From Aurantimonadaceae bacterium (GTDB taxonomy: Bacteria > Pseudomonadota > Alphaproteobacteria > Rhizobiales > Rhizobiaceae): a stretch of 5,563 nucleotides of DNA. A model generated the notes under the pieces. It made no database searches. It was not told the DNA's origin and saw only the letters and a program-made list of their open reading frames with translations. Where the stretch lies: NCBI GenBank assembly GCA_003232595.1, contig QIIJ01000500.1, positions 1 through 5,563 on the forward strand, written 5' to 3'. Position 1 is the stretch's first letter. The number at the start of each line of letters is the position of its first letter. This document shows, piece by piece, positions 1 through 5,563 of this stretch. The position numbers were made by a program, and so were the translations under genes.

Positions 1-1431
1 TCTCTGTCAGAAAATACCGCGCAAATCGGATTGCGTCCCAAGACCCTGGTTTCCGGCAGGCTTTCAAAGGATCGGTTGGTAAGCACAATTTCAATCGACA
101 CGATGGAATGGGCACGAACTCTCGCAATCAAAGATGAAAGACGCCGCAAGGTTAAGAATATCGACCAGATATTGGCCATTGGCGACGTTGTTTATGTGCA
201 AAAGACAGAAGAGCCCGAAAAAGACAATTCAGATTCCGAAAGCAGCGATCCGGTTACCAGTGAATTTATTCTGCGCCAAATGCCGGAAGTCAGTGGCGCA
301 ATTGTTGCCATGAATCCCAATACGGGTCGCGTTCTTGCCATGGTTGGCGGGTTCTCATTCGATCAGTCCGAGTTCAACCGCGCTACCCAGGCTTTTCGTC
401 AGCCCGGCTCGGCCTTCAAGCCCTTTGTCTATGCTACCGCTCTCGACAATGGCTACACGCCCTCCTCAGTGGTTCTCGATGGTCCCATTCAAGTAGACCA
501 AGGCGGTTCGCTAGGGGTGTGGGAGCCAAAAAATTACGGCGGAAAATATGCCGGACCGTCCACCTTGCGCCTTGGTGTTGAAAAATCCAGGAACCTCATG
601 ACCGTTCGCCTGGCTCAGGATATGGGCATGCCGCTGGTTGCTGAATATGCCAGGCGGTTTGGCATCTATGATGACATGTTACCGGTTCTTGCTATGGCGC
701 TTGGGTCCGGTGAAACCACCGTCATGCGACTCGTCAGTGCCTATGCTGTTCTGGCCAATGGTGGCAGGCGAATTACCCCTTCTTTGATTGACCGGGTGCA
801 GGATCGCTACGGCAAGACCATCTTCAAACATGAGGAGCGGATTTGTGAAACCTGTGTCGCCGAGCAGTGGCAGGGACAGGACGAACCGGAATTGATTGAC
901 AATCGGGACCAGGTTCTTGATCCGATGACCGCCTATCAGATCACATCGATGATGGAGGGTGTTGTACAACGCGGAACTGCAGCCAAGTTGCGAACAATGC
1001 CATGGCCGATCGCCGGAAAAACCGGCACTACAAATGAAGAAAAAGATGCATGGTTTGTCGGTTATTCCACCGAACTGACAGTTGGGGTTTTCTTTGGTTA
1101 TGACACACCAAAACCGATGGGTCGGGGCAGTACCGGTGGTGGACTGGCAGCACCTATATTTCGCGACTTCATGGAAGCAGCGCTAAAGGATGTGCAGCCG
1201 GTCAAGTTCAGAATTCCGCCGGGAATTCAGTTGATTAGAATCAACCGAAAAACCGGGCTTCGTGCCGGCAAAGGTGGCAAGGATGTCATCATGGAAGCTT
1301 TCAAGCCCGGCACAAGACCGCCTGATACATTCTCGGTTATCGGATTTGAAGAAGAGCTGGCAAGGGGGTCATTGACCGTCACTCCCCAGGCCAATCGGGC
1401 TGTTGTATCGGGTACCGGTGGATTGTACTAG
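1..1431 (+). CDS. mrcA: Penicillin-binding protein 1A (bifunctional peptidoglycan glycosyltransferase/transpeptidase), C-terminal part, 5' end outside window
   Basis: The frame is open from base 1, so the gene enters from the left; 476 residues are present and it ends with TAG at 1429-1431. The glycosyltransferase domain and membrane anchor of the family lie upstream of the window. Window residues about 15-95 fit the OB-like domain of class A PBPs, with an acidic, Ser-rich insert (about residues 67-84). The transpeptidase domain follows with all three active-site motifs: SAFK with the nucleophile Ser at codon 409-411, SRN (SxN) at 586-594, and KTGT at 1018-1029. A CETC pair lies between the SxN and KTGT motifs. 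The protein would cross-link peptidoglycan in the periplasm as a membrane-anchored enzyme. In Agrobacterium PBP1a is a main synthase of polar growth; applying that here is inference. The tail ...GTGGLY resembles rhizobial PBP1A proteins. No sign of decay is seen. Identification is firm; only the N-terminus is unknown. Confidence 0.95.
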   Translation, partial: SLSENTAQIGLRPKTLVSGRLSKDRLVSTISIDTMEWARTLAIKDERRRKVKNIDQILAIGDVVYVQKTEEPEKDNSDSESSDPVTSEFILRQMPEVSGAIVAMNPNTGRVLAMVGGFSFDQSEFNRATQAFRQPGSAFKPFVYATALDNGYTPSSVVLDGPIQVDQGGSLGVWEPKNYGGKYAGPSTLRLGVEKSRNLMTVRLAQDMGMPLVAEYARRFGIYDDMLPVLAMALGSGETTVMRLVSAYAVLANGGRRITPSLIDRVQDRYGKTIFKHEERICETCVAEQWQGQDEPELIDNRDQVLDPMTAYQITSMMEGVVQRGTAAKLRTMPWPIAGKTGTTNEEKDAWFVGYSTELTVGVFFGYDTPKPMGRGSTGGGLAAPIFRDFMEAALKDVQPVKFRIPPGIQLIRINRKTGLRAGKGGKDVIMEAFKPGTRPPDTFSVIGFEEELARGSLTVTPQANRAVVSGTGGLY

Positions 1432-1459
1432 GGCAAATGTTGACCTTGTGCCGGTTCGA

Positions 1460-1490
1460 ATTGCTGGTATCTGATTTGGATATCAGCAAT
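1460..1490 (+). terminator. Strong hairpin downstream of mrcA, possible terminator or RNA-processing element
   Basis: Arms 1460-1471 (ATTGCTGGTATC) and 1479-1490 (GATATCAGCAAT) pair over 12 bp with a single G-U wobble, around a 7-nt loop. It starts 29 nt after the mrcA stop codon. No T-run follows (the next bases are CAGGCAAGTGC), so it is not a textbook intrinsic terminator. It may protect the mrcA 3' end, act in Rho-assisted termination, or separate mrcA from prfB transcription. The pairing is seen directly; the role is inferred. Confidence 0.45.
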
Positions 1491-1598
1491 CAGGCAAGTG
1501 CATGTCCTCCACGTTCCACACCTTTACTTCCTGACATAGCGGGCCTATTTTTGATCACTCAGAAATTTGTTATCCGGTAAATCTACTCACACCCGATC

Positions 1599-1604
1599 TA
1601 AGGA
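1599..1604 (+). promoter_or_regulatory. Ribosome-binding site of prfB
   Basis: TAAGGA matches six bases of the anti-Shine-Dalgarno complement and ends 11 nt before the ATG at 1616. The spacing is a little long but the match supports that ATG as the prfB start. The rest of the 1432-1615 gap shows the hairpin at 1460-1490 and no convincing sigma-70 promoter by eye. Confidence 0.6.
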
Positions 1605-1615
1605 CAATCCCGCTC

Positions 1616-2740
1616 ATGCGCGCAGAATCGCAAGGCCTTGTTGACGAAATAAAACAGGCAATTAGCCTGTTAAGGCGACATCTGGACTGGGAAAAAGCGG
1701 GAAAGCGGCTTGAGTTTCTCAATCAGAAAGCAGAAGACCCGGATCTGTGGAATGATGCCCAGGAAGCGCAAAAACTGATGCGCGAGCGCCAGCACCTCGA
1801 AACCAGCATTAATTTGATCAACAGTCTTGAAACCGAGATGAATGATTGTATCGATTTGATCGCCATGGGTGAAGAAGAGGGAGATGACGAAATTATCCTT
1901 GAAGCCGAAGGGGTATTGCGAAAACTTCACAAAGATCTCGGCAAGCGCCAGGTTGAAACCCTGCTCTCCGGCGAGACCGATGCCAATGATACCTATCTTG
2001 AAGTTCACTCTGGCGCCGGTGGAACGGAAAGCCAGGATTGGGCTGCGATGTTATTGCGCATGTATACAAGATGGGCTGAGCAGCAGGGCTACAAGGTTGA
2101 GGTGCTGTCTACCACCGCCGGTGATGAGGCAGGCATCAAGTCGGCAACAATATTAATCAAGGGGCACAACGCATTTGGTTATGCAAAAACCGAGTCTGGC
2201 GTGCACAGGCTGGTAAGAATTTCACCCTATGACAGCCAGTCGCGCCGTCATACCTCATTTTCGTCGATCTGGGTCTATCCGGTGATTGATGACAATGTTG
2301 AAGTTGATATTCAGGACAAGGATATCCGGATTGATACCTATCGCTCATCCGGTGCTGGCGGACAACACGTCAACACGACGGATTCTGCAGTTCGCATCAC
2401 CCACCTTCCCACTGGAATTGTGGTGACATCGTCTGAAAAATCTCAGCATCAAAACCGTGCCAATGCGATGAAAGCCCTGCGTGCCAGATTATTTGATATT
2501 GAAATCAAGAAACGCGAGGAGGCAACCCAGTCGGCGCACGAGTCGAAAACAGATATCGGCTGGGGACACCAGATACGCTCCTATGTGCTCCAGCCCTATC
2601 AACTGGTAAAAGATCTTCGAACCGGAGTGGAAAGCACAAACCCGTCAGCCGTGCTGGATGGCGATCTAAATCCCTATATGGAAGCAGCCCTTGCGCACCA
2701 GGTCTCTGGTGAAGACAAGGTCGTTGAGGATATCGAATAG
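1616..2740 (+). CDS. prfB: Peptide chain release factor 2 (RF2)
   Basis: RF2 recognises UAA and UGA stop codons in the ribosomal A site and triggers peptidyl-tRNA hydrolysis. The 374-residue product is close to the family length (365 in E. coli). Residues 1-110 form the helical N-terminal domain. The stop-codon-reading tripeptide is S203-P204-Y205, where E. coli has SPF. The catalytic loop SGAGGQHVN carries G248-G249-Q250 (codons 2357-2365), whose Gln is the usual methylation target. Ser244 occupies the site that is Thr246 in E. coli K-12. The ATG at 1616 is backed by TAAGGA at 1599-1604 and by the MRAE...LLRRHLDW start familiar from rhizobial RF2. The gene reads through in one frame: the place of the E. 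coli CUU-UGA frameshift site is CTG GAC (1682-1687), so that autoregulation is absent. It ends in TAG, a codon read by RF1. It lies 184 nt after mrcA in the same direction and may share its transcript. Confidence 0.97.
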   Translation: MRAESQGLVDEIKQAISLLRRHLDWEKAGKRLEFLNQKAEDPDLWNDAQEAQKLMRERQHLETSINLINSLETEMNDCIDLIAMGEEEGDDEIILEAEGVLRKLHKDLGKRQVETLLSGETDANDTYLEVHSGAGGTESQDWAAMLLRMYTRWAEQQGYKVEVLSTTAGDEAGIKSATILIKGHNAFGYAKTESGVHRLVRISPYDSQSRRHTSFSSIWVYPVIDDNVEVDIQDKDIRIDTYRSSGAGGQHVNTTDSAVRITHLPTGIVVTSSEKSQHQNRANAMKALRARLFDIEIKKREEATQSAHESKTDIGWGHQIRSYVLQPYQLVKDLRTGVESTNPSAVLDGDLNPYMEAALAHQVSGEDKVVEDIE

Positions 2741-2742
2741 AG

Positions 2743-2759
2743 CGTTGCTCAAAGCAATG
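2743..2759 (+). terminator. Weak hairpin between convergent prfB and M23 gene
   Basis: CGTTGCT and AGCAATG pair over 7 bp (one G-U) around the loop CAA just after the prfB stop, followed by ATTTAA rather than a real T-run. It overlaps the last codons of the M23 gene, which ends at 2749. On the opposite strand the wobble becomes an A-C mismatch, so it would serve prfB better than the M23 gene. It is short and may be chance. Confidence 0.25.
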
Positions 2760-4083
2760 ATTTAAGGCGTGTACCGGCGCGCACATAGCGGGCAGGGTTC
2801 TGAGGTTTGCCACGGTAGCGCACTTCATAGTGAAGATGAGGCCCGGTTGAGCGACCGGTACTTCCGACTTTACCGACGGTCACGCCGGCCTTGATCCGCT
2901 GCCCGACTTTCACCAATACTTTGCTCATATGTGCATACCGGGTGATAAGTCCATTGCCATGCACCACTTCAACCATCAGACCATAACCGCCATTTCTGCC
3001 GGCTTTGACAACTTTGCCATCGCCGGTGGCCCGGACCGGCATGCCGCGGGGTGCGCGAAGGTCTATGCCGCTATGCAGGGCGGCGCGTCGTTCAAACGGG
3101 TCAACACGTCTGCCAAAACGGCTGGACGTTGATTGGCCAGGCAACGGGTTTCCCACCGGCAATTTGGATACCGTCTTTCGGGTTTTATTCAGGTTTGCAA
3201 GCGCTGCATCAAGTGCTGTAATCTGGGTTGCAAAATCCTCCTGGTTGCCAAGTTCAACCAGCGGGCCGCCTATGTTTTCTGTCGGTTCGCCTGGCAGGGA
3301 AACGCCGATGTTTTTCAGAATTCTTGCAATTTTTTTGGTTTTACTGATCGCATTTGACCGCAGTTCCTTCAGGGCCGATATCTGTTTCGTCTCAACATCC
3401 TGCAACGAGTTTTCCATCGCATTAAAGATGCCACCGGATTGGCCAAAATATGCAAGCGCGGTGTTGGAGTTATCCACCCTGGACGGTGCAAAACCGAGAA
3501 CGGAAGTGGCAAATGGAGAGCTGGTTCCACTCAACGCACCCAGTTGAAGCTCTGTTGAGTCACGGCTTTGTAACTTGAAAACCCCGTCCAGCGGCTGACT
3601 GGAGCCCATGTTGGCCTGAATCTCTTGAGGACGGGATTTTGGTACAGCAACGGTCGCCGGGGTCAGGCCGTTTGTTGCAGCCTTTTTCAAAACATCGCCA
3701 AATATATCCGAACGTGAACCAAGTTCAGACTGTCGTTTGAGCAGTTCTTGAACGCGTGATTCAACCGCCTGTTGCTCAACAAGTTGTTGACTGGTAATCA
3801 AGTCAATTCGAGAACGCAGGGCGGTAATTCGTGCTTCGTATTTGTGCTGAAGACGCGCCTGTTTGGCAAGTGAGGCACCAATTAGGTCATCCCTCATGAC
3901 AAGATAGGCCGTGGCACCAAGATAACCCAACACAAATATGCCCAAAATACCGCTAACAGTTGCAACATATGCAGGGCGAACCGTAAATTTTCGGGTTTTA
4001 TCGCCCTTGGTAATGGTGATGGTATGCAGGTTGCTGCGACGGCCAAATGACTGCTTGTTTCCGGGGGTAGTGGGATGACTCAT
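2749..4083 (-). CDS. Membrane-anchored M23 family (LytM-type) peptidoglycan endopeptidase
   Basis: Counting from the preferred ATG at 4083, the product has 444 residues. A basic N-terminal tail (about 1-36) precedes one transmembrane segment (about 38-62), then a coiled-coil stretch (about 72-122), a long linker, a second helical stretch (about 222-304), and a C-terminal M23 domain (about 320-435). The Zn/catalytic motifs are intact: HSGID (H337, D341), YAHM (H385) and GPHLH (H416, H418). It is therefore probably an active periplasmic endopeptidase cutting peptide cross-links, unlike degenerate EnvC/NlpD-type activators. The anchor, coiled coil and M23 order resemble RgsM, a polar-growth factor of Sinorhizobium; orthology is inference. 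Start choice: TTG 4110 and GTG 4098 also lie in frame and would add 9 or 5 residues; ATG 4083 is preferred because GTGAG (4098-4094) precedes it and rhizobial relatives start near here. It stops with TGA 8 nt from the prfB stop, convergently, and follows bcp in the same direction after 128 nt. Confidence 0.9.
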   Translation of the reverse strand: MSHPTTPGNKQSFGRRSNLHTITITKGDKTRKFTVRPAYVATVSGILGIFVLGYLGATAYLVMRDDLIGASLAKQARLQHKYEARITALRSRIDLITSQQLVEQQAVESRVQELLKRQSELGSRSDIFGDVLKKAATNGLTPATVAVPKSRPQEIQANMGSSQPLDGVFKLQSRDSTELQLGALSGTSSPFATSVLGFAPSRVDNSNTALAYFGQSGGIFNAMENSLQDVETKQISALKELRSNAISKTKKIARILKNIGVSLPGEPTENIGGPLVELGNQEDFATQITALDAALANLNKTRKTVSKLPVGNPLPGQSTSSRFGRRVDPFERRAALHSGIDLRAPRGMPVRATGDGKVVKAGRNGGYGLMVEVVHGNGLITRYAHMSKVLVKVGQRIKAGVTVGKVGSTGRSTGPHLHYEVRYRGKPQNPARYVRAGTRLKSLL

Positions 4084-4095
4084 TCTTTGCGTACT

Positions 4096-4138
4096 CACTT
4101 GATTTTCCAATCCGGGAACCCGCCTGGTTAATCAAGTG
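4096..4138 (-). promoter_or_regulatory. Inverted repeat in the leader of the M23 gene
   Basis: CACTTGATT (4096-4104) and AATCAAGTG (4130-4138) are perfect 9-bp inverted arms 25 nt apart. The interior can add CCA/TGG (4107-4109 with 4125-4127) and CGGG-AA-CCCG (4113-4122). In the M23 mRNA this would fold into a compound hairpin ending 12 nt before ATG 4083 and covering the GTGA part of its presumed Shine-Dalgarno. It could be an RNA switch of translation or a protein-binding operator. The repeat is seen directly; function is inferred. If translation started at TTG 4110 the repeat would straddle the start. Confidence 0.4.
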
Positions 4139-4186
4139 TCGCCGTTTATAGTTAACAAAACTTTGCTCTGGGAGAAATGGTTACAG

Positions 4187-4200
4187 ATTTTCCGGAAAAT
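4187..4200. repeat. 14-bp perfect palindrome downstream of bcp
   Basis: ATTTTCCGGAAAAT is a perfect palindrome beginning 11 nt beyond the bcp stop codon. Read on the bcp strand, flanking ACA and TGT can extend it with one bulged C. As RNA it gives only a short AT-rich stem with a CCGG loop and no T-run, so it is a weak terminator at best; as DNA it could be a dyad operator upstream of the M23 gene. Confidence 0.35.
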
Positions 4201-4211
4201 TGTGGAAATTG

Positions 4212-4691
4212 TTATTTCTTTTCAGTCAGGTCAAAGACCGCCGCCAGAACTTCATCGATATGGCCTTTGACTTTGACCTTGTGCCAGATACGGGCGATTT
4301 TCCCCTGAAAGTCAATCAGGATTGTAGTCCTCTCGACGCCCATATATTTACGCCCATACATGCTTTTTTCCACCCAAACACCATAGGTTTCGAGTGTTGT
4401 TTTTTCTTCATCTGACACCAATATGACATCCAGATTGTACTTTTCCTTGAATTTGTCGTGTTTTTTAACCGGGTCGGGCGACATGCCGACAACTATCGCC
4501 CCCAGTTTGGAAAACTTATCCCTGGCATTGGTGAAATCAATGGATTCAGCAGTGCACCCGGATGTATCATCCTTGGGATAGAAATAAAGCACAACAATAT
4601 TTCCTTGCTGCTCCGCAAGTGAAAACAGGCTTCCACCATCGCGAGGCAGGGTAAACCGTGGTGCTTGAGAGCCAATTTCAGGTCCAGCCAT
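4212..4691 (-). CDS. bcp: Bcp-type peroxiredoxin (thiol peroxidase), single-cysteine form
   Basis: The product has 159 residues, normal for the bacterioferritin-comigratory protein/PrxQ family, cytoplasmic enzymes that reduce H2O2 and organic hydroperoxides. The thioredoxin-like fold is represented by YFYPKDDTSGCT: Pro39, Thr43 and the peroxidatic Cys46, with the conserved catalytic Arg121 in ERTTILID. Cys46 is the only cysteine; the position of the usual E. coli resolving Cys50 (five residues after the peroxidatic Cys) is Ile51 here. The enzyme should therefore act as a 1-Cys peroxiredoxin needing an external thiol partner. ATG 4691 is chosen as start; a TTG codon immediately before it (4694) also lies in frame. 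TTGGAA about 9-14 nt upstream of the ATG gives a modest ribosome-binding site. The stop is TAA at 4212-4214. It points towards the M23 gene, and the next gene upstream diverges from it. No oxidative-stress operator was recognised by eye. Confidence 0.94.
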   Translation of the reverse strand: MAGPEIGSQAPRFTLPRDGGSLFSLAEQQGNIVVLYFYPKDDTSGCTAESIDFTNARDKFSKLGAIVVGMSPDPVKKHDKFKEKYNLDVILVSDEEKTTLETYGVWVEKSMYGRKYMGVERTTILIDFQGKIARIWHKVKVKGHIDEVLAAVFDLTEKK

Positions 4692-4877
4692 CAATAATGT
4701 TCCAACTTGATTTCAACAAAATTTGGGCTGATTTACCCGATATCAAGACTTGAAGACCAGAGAATTCATTCAATATTCACCGCACAAGGCATGATCGCCT
4801 GTATTTAGTGCTGTGATCATTGTAGGAATTGTGTCGAATCGTATCACTCCAAGCCAGTGGCCTCAATAATTACCCAA
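4692..4877. promoter_or_regulatory. Divergent promoter region between bcp and the AsmA-like gene
   Basis: These 186 nt must hold the promoters of both outward-reading genes. Visible elements are TTGA-TT-TCAA (4707-4716), the palindrome TCAAG-A-CTTGA (4743-4753), and for the right-hand gene a poor sigma-70 candidate, TTGAAG (4750-4755) with ATATTC 17 nt later (4773-4778). ATGATC (4791-4796) and GATCAT (4815-4820) form a loose inverted pair. None matches an operator I can name with confidence. Confidence 0.35.
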
Positions 4878-5563
4878 ATGTCAAAAAAAAGCGACATCAA
4901 ACCGTTAGCCCACTATCCTTCAGCGATGGCTCAGGGCAACGCGCCGCTAAAAATGCCGATTGGACGCAGATATTGGCGCACCATATCAAAGCTGTTCGGA
5001 GGATTGGTGCTGCTGGCCTTGGTTGCCGTGTCCGGGTTATACATGTTCCTGTCCAGCGGACCTGTATCCAATGAGCGTCTTCGGCAGGAAATGGTTTCTA
5101 CCCTTTCTTCAATGATGGGCCCGGAATTATCGGCCAGAATTTCAAAATCGAGAATTTCCATCGGCAATAGCGGGCTGTTGTCAATTGCAGCTGATCAGGT
5201 AAGCATCACCAGGAAGCTTGATGGTATGGCCTTTGGCAATGCTGGTGAGGTTCGCATTGGGCTTAAGGTTTTACCGTTGCTCAGCGGCAAATTCCAAGTG
5301 GAATCAGTTCTGATTGCCGATGCGTTGATTGATGTAAAATCGATCCGCCCGGATATTGGCAGCCCGCAGGCAGTTTGGCCTGATGCACTGCACCTTGAGA
5401 AATTGATGCAAATACCGGCAAAACGGCTGCACTACTGGGCGAACGAAATGACAACCGCCGGGTTGAAAAAGTTGACATGGCGCAACCTTCGTCTCAACTC
5501 CATCTATCCTTCGGCTGATAAATCAACCGATTTGATAGTCCATCTAATGGAAATCAAGAATGG
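4878..5563 (+). CDS. AsmA-like / DUF3971 (YhdP-type) membrane-anchored protein, N-terminal part, 3' end outside window
   Basis: The frame stays open from the stop at 4806-4808 to the right edge; 228 residues are visible from ATG 4878. A cytoplasmic N-terminal tail (MSKKSDIKPLAHYPSA) and basic residues lead to a single transmembrane segment (about 40-58), after which the chain should be periplasmic. Residues 83-158 show the AsmA-type alternating beta pattern (ISIGNSGLLSIAADQVSI, then GEVRIGLKVLPLLSGKFQVESVLIADALIDV). This family is large, with long beta-rich bridges proposed to move phospholipids between the membranes; that role is family knowledge, not visible here. Start choice: in-frame ATGs at 4926 and 4953 would drop 16 or 25 residues, and none of the three has a clear Shine-Dalgarno; 4878 is preferred because its DI-x-PL-x4-PSA tail resembles rhizobial relatives as I remember them. 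It diverges from bcp. The family call is moderate because the diagnostic C-terminal part is missing. Confidence 0.65.
   Translation, partial: MSKKSDIKPLAHYPSAMAQGNAPLKMPIGRRYWRTISKLFGGLVLLALVAVSGLYMFLSSGPVSNERLRQEMVSTLSSMMGPELSARISKSRISIGNSGLLSIAADQVSITRKLDGMAFGNAGEVRIGLKVLPLLSGKFQVESVLIADALIDVKSIRPDIGSPQAVWPDALHLEKLMQIPAKRLHYWANEMTTAGLKKLTWRNLRLNSIYPSADKSTDLIVHLMEIKN

Noticed and set aside
679..969. A 96-codon open frame on the - strand inside mrcA
   Set aside because: It is a shadow of the transpeptidase domain, with no recognisable motif or ribosome-binding site.
1551..1577. Possible prfB promoter with TTGATC and TATCCG-like boxes
   Set aside because: The spacing is only about 14 nt and both boxes match poorly, so it cannot be told from chance.
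2505..2828. A 107-codon - strand frame across the prfB/M23 junction
   Set aside because: It overlaps two well-supported genes in other frames and has low-complexity composition typical of a shadow frame.
3005..3547. A 180-codon open frame on the + strand antisense to the M23 gene
   Set aside because: It lies wholly within the M23 coding region, resembles no family, and the opposite strand encodes a protein with intact M23 catalytic motifs.
4200..4415. A 71-codon + strand frame opposite the end of bcp
   Set aside because: It is antisense to conserved bcp sequence and has no independent support.
4829..5074. An 81-codon + strand frame over the start of the AsmA-like gene
   Set aside because: It begins at GTG 4831 or nearby with AGGA upstream, but its protein has no recognisable character, and the overlapping frame encodes a membrane anchor followed by an AsmA-like pattern that stays open to the window end.

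Overview
The window looks like ordinary chromosomal DNA of an alphaproteobacterium, most likely of the order Hyphomicrobiales (Rhizobiales). The basis is the sequence style of the encoded proteins: a penicillin-binding protein 1A ending in ...GTGGLY, a release factor 2 starting MRAE...LLRRHLDW with SPY rather than SPF at the codon-reading tripeptide, a single-cysteine Bcp, and a membrane-anchored M23 peptidase. Base composition is moderate (roughly half G+C by eye), which is low for classical rhizobia, so I do not name a genus. I see no insertion sequence, phage gene, CRISPR array, tRNA or rRNA.

Layout: (1) positions 1-1431, + strand, the 3' part of mrcA (PBP1A, cell-wall synthase), cut by the left edge; (2) 1432-1615, a 184-nt gap holding a strong 12-bp hairpin and the prfB ribosome-binding site; (3) 1616-2740, + strand, complete prfB (peptide chain release factor 2), in one frame without the classical programmed frameshift; (4) 2749-4083, - strand, complete M23 (LytM-type) peptidoglycan endopeptidase with a membrane anchor and coiled coil, convergent with prfB and only 8 nt from it; (5) 4084-4211, a 128-nt leader with inverted repeats; (6) 4212-4691, - strand, complete bcp (thiol peroxidase) reading towards the M23 gene; (7) 4692-4877, a 186-nt divergent intergenic region; (8) 4878 to the right edge, + strand, the beginning of a large AsmA/DUF3971-like membrane protein, which stays open to the window end.

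Together the genes concern envelope building (PBP1A makes and cross-links peptidoglycan, the M23 enzyme probably cuts cross-links, and the AsmA-like protein probably serves the outer membrane), plus translation termination and peroxide defence. No new system is evident. The most interesting observations are regulatory: the same 9-mer sits at exactly the same distance upstream of the proposed ATGs of bcp and the M23 gene, and the M23 leader has a perfect 9-bp inverted repeat whose inner arm covers its only SD-like sequence.
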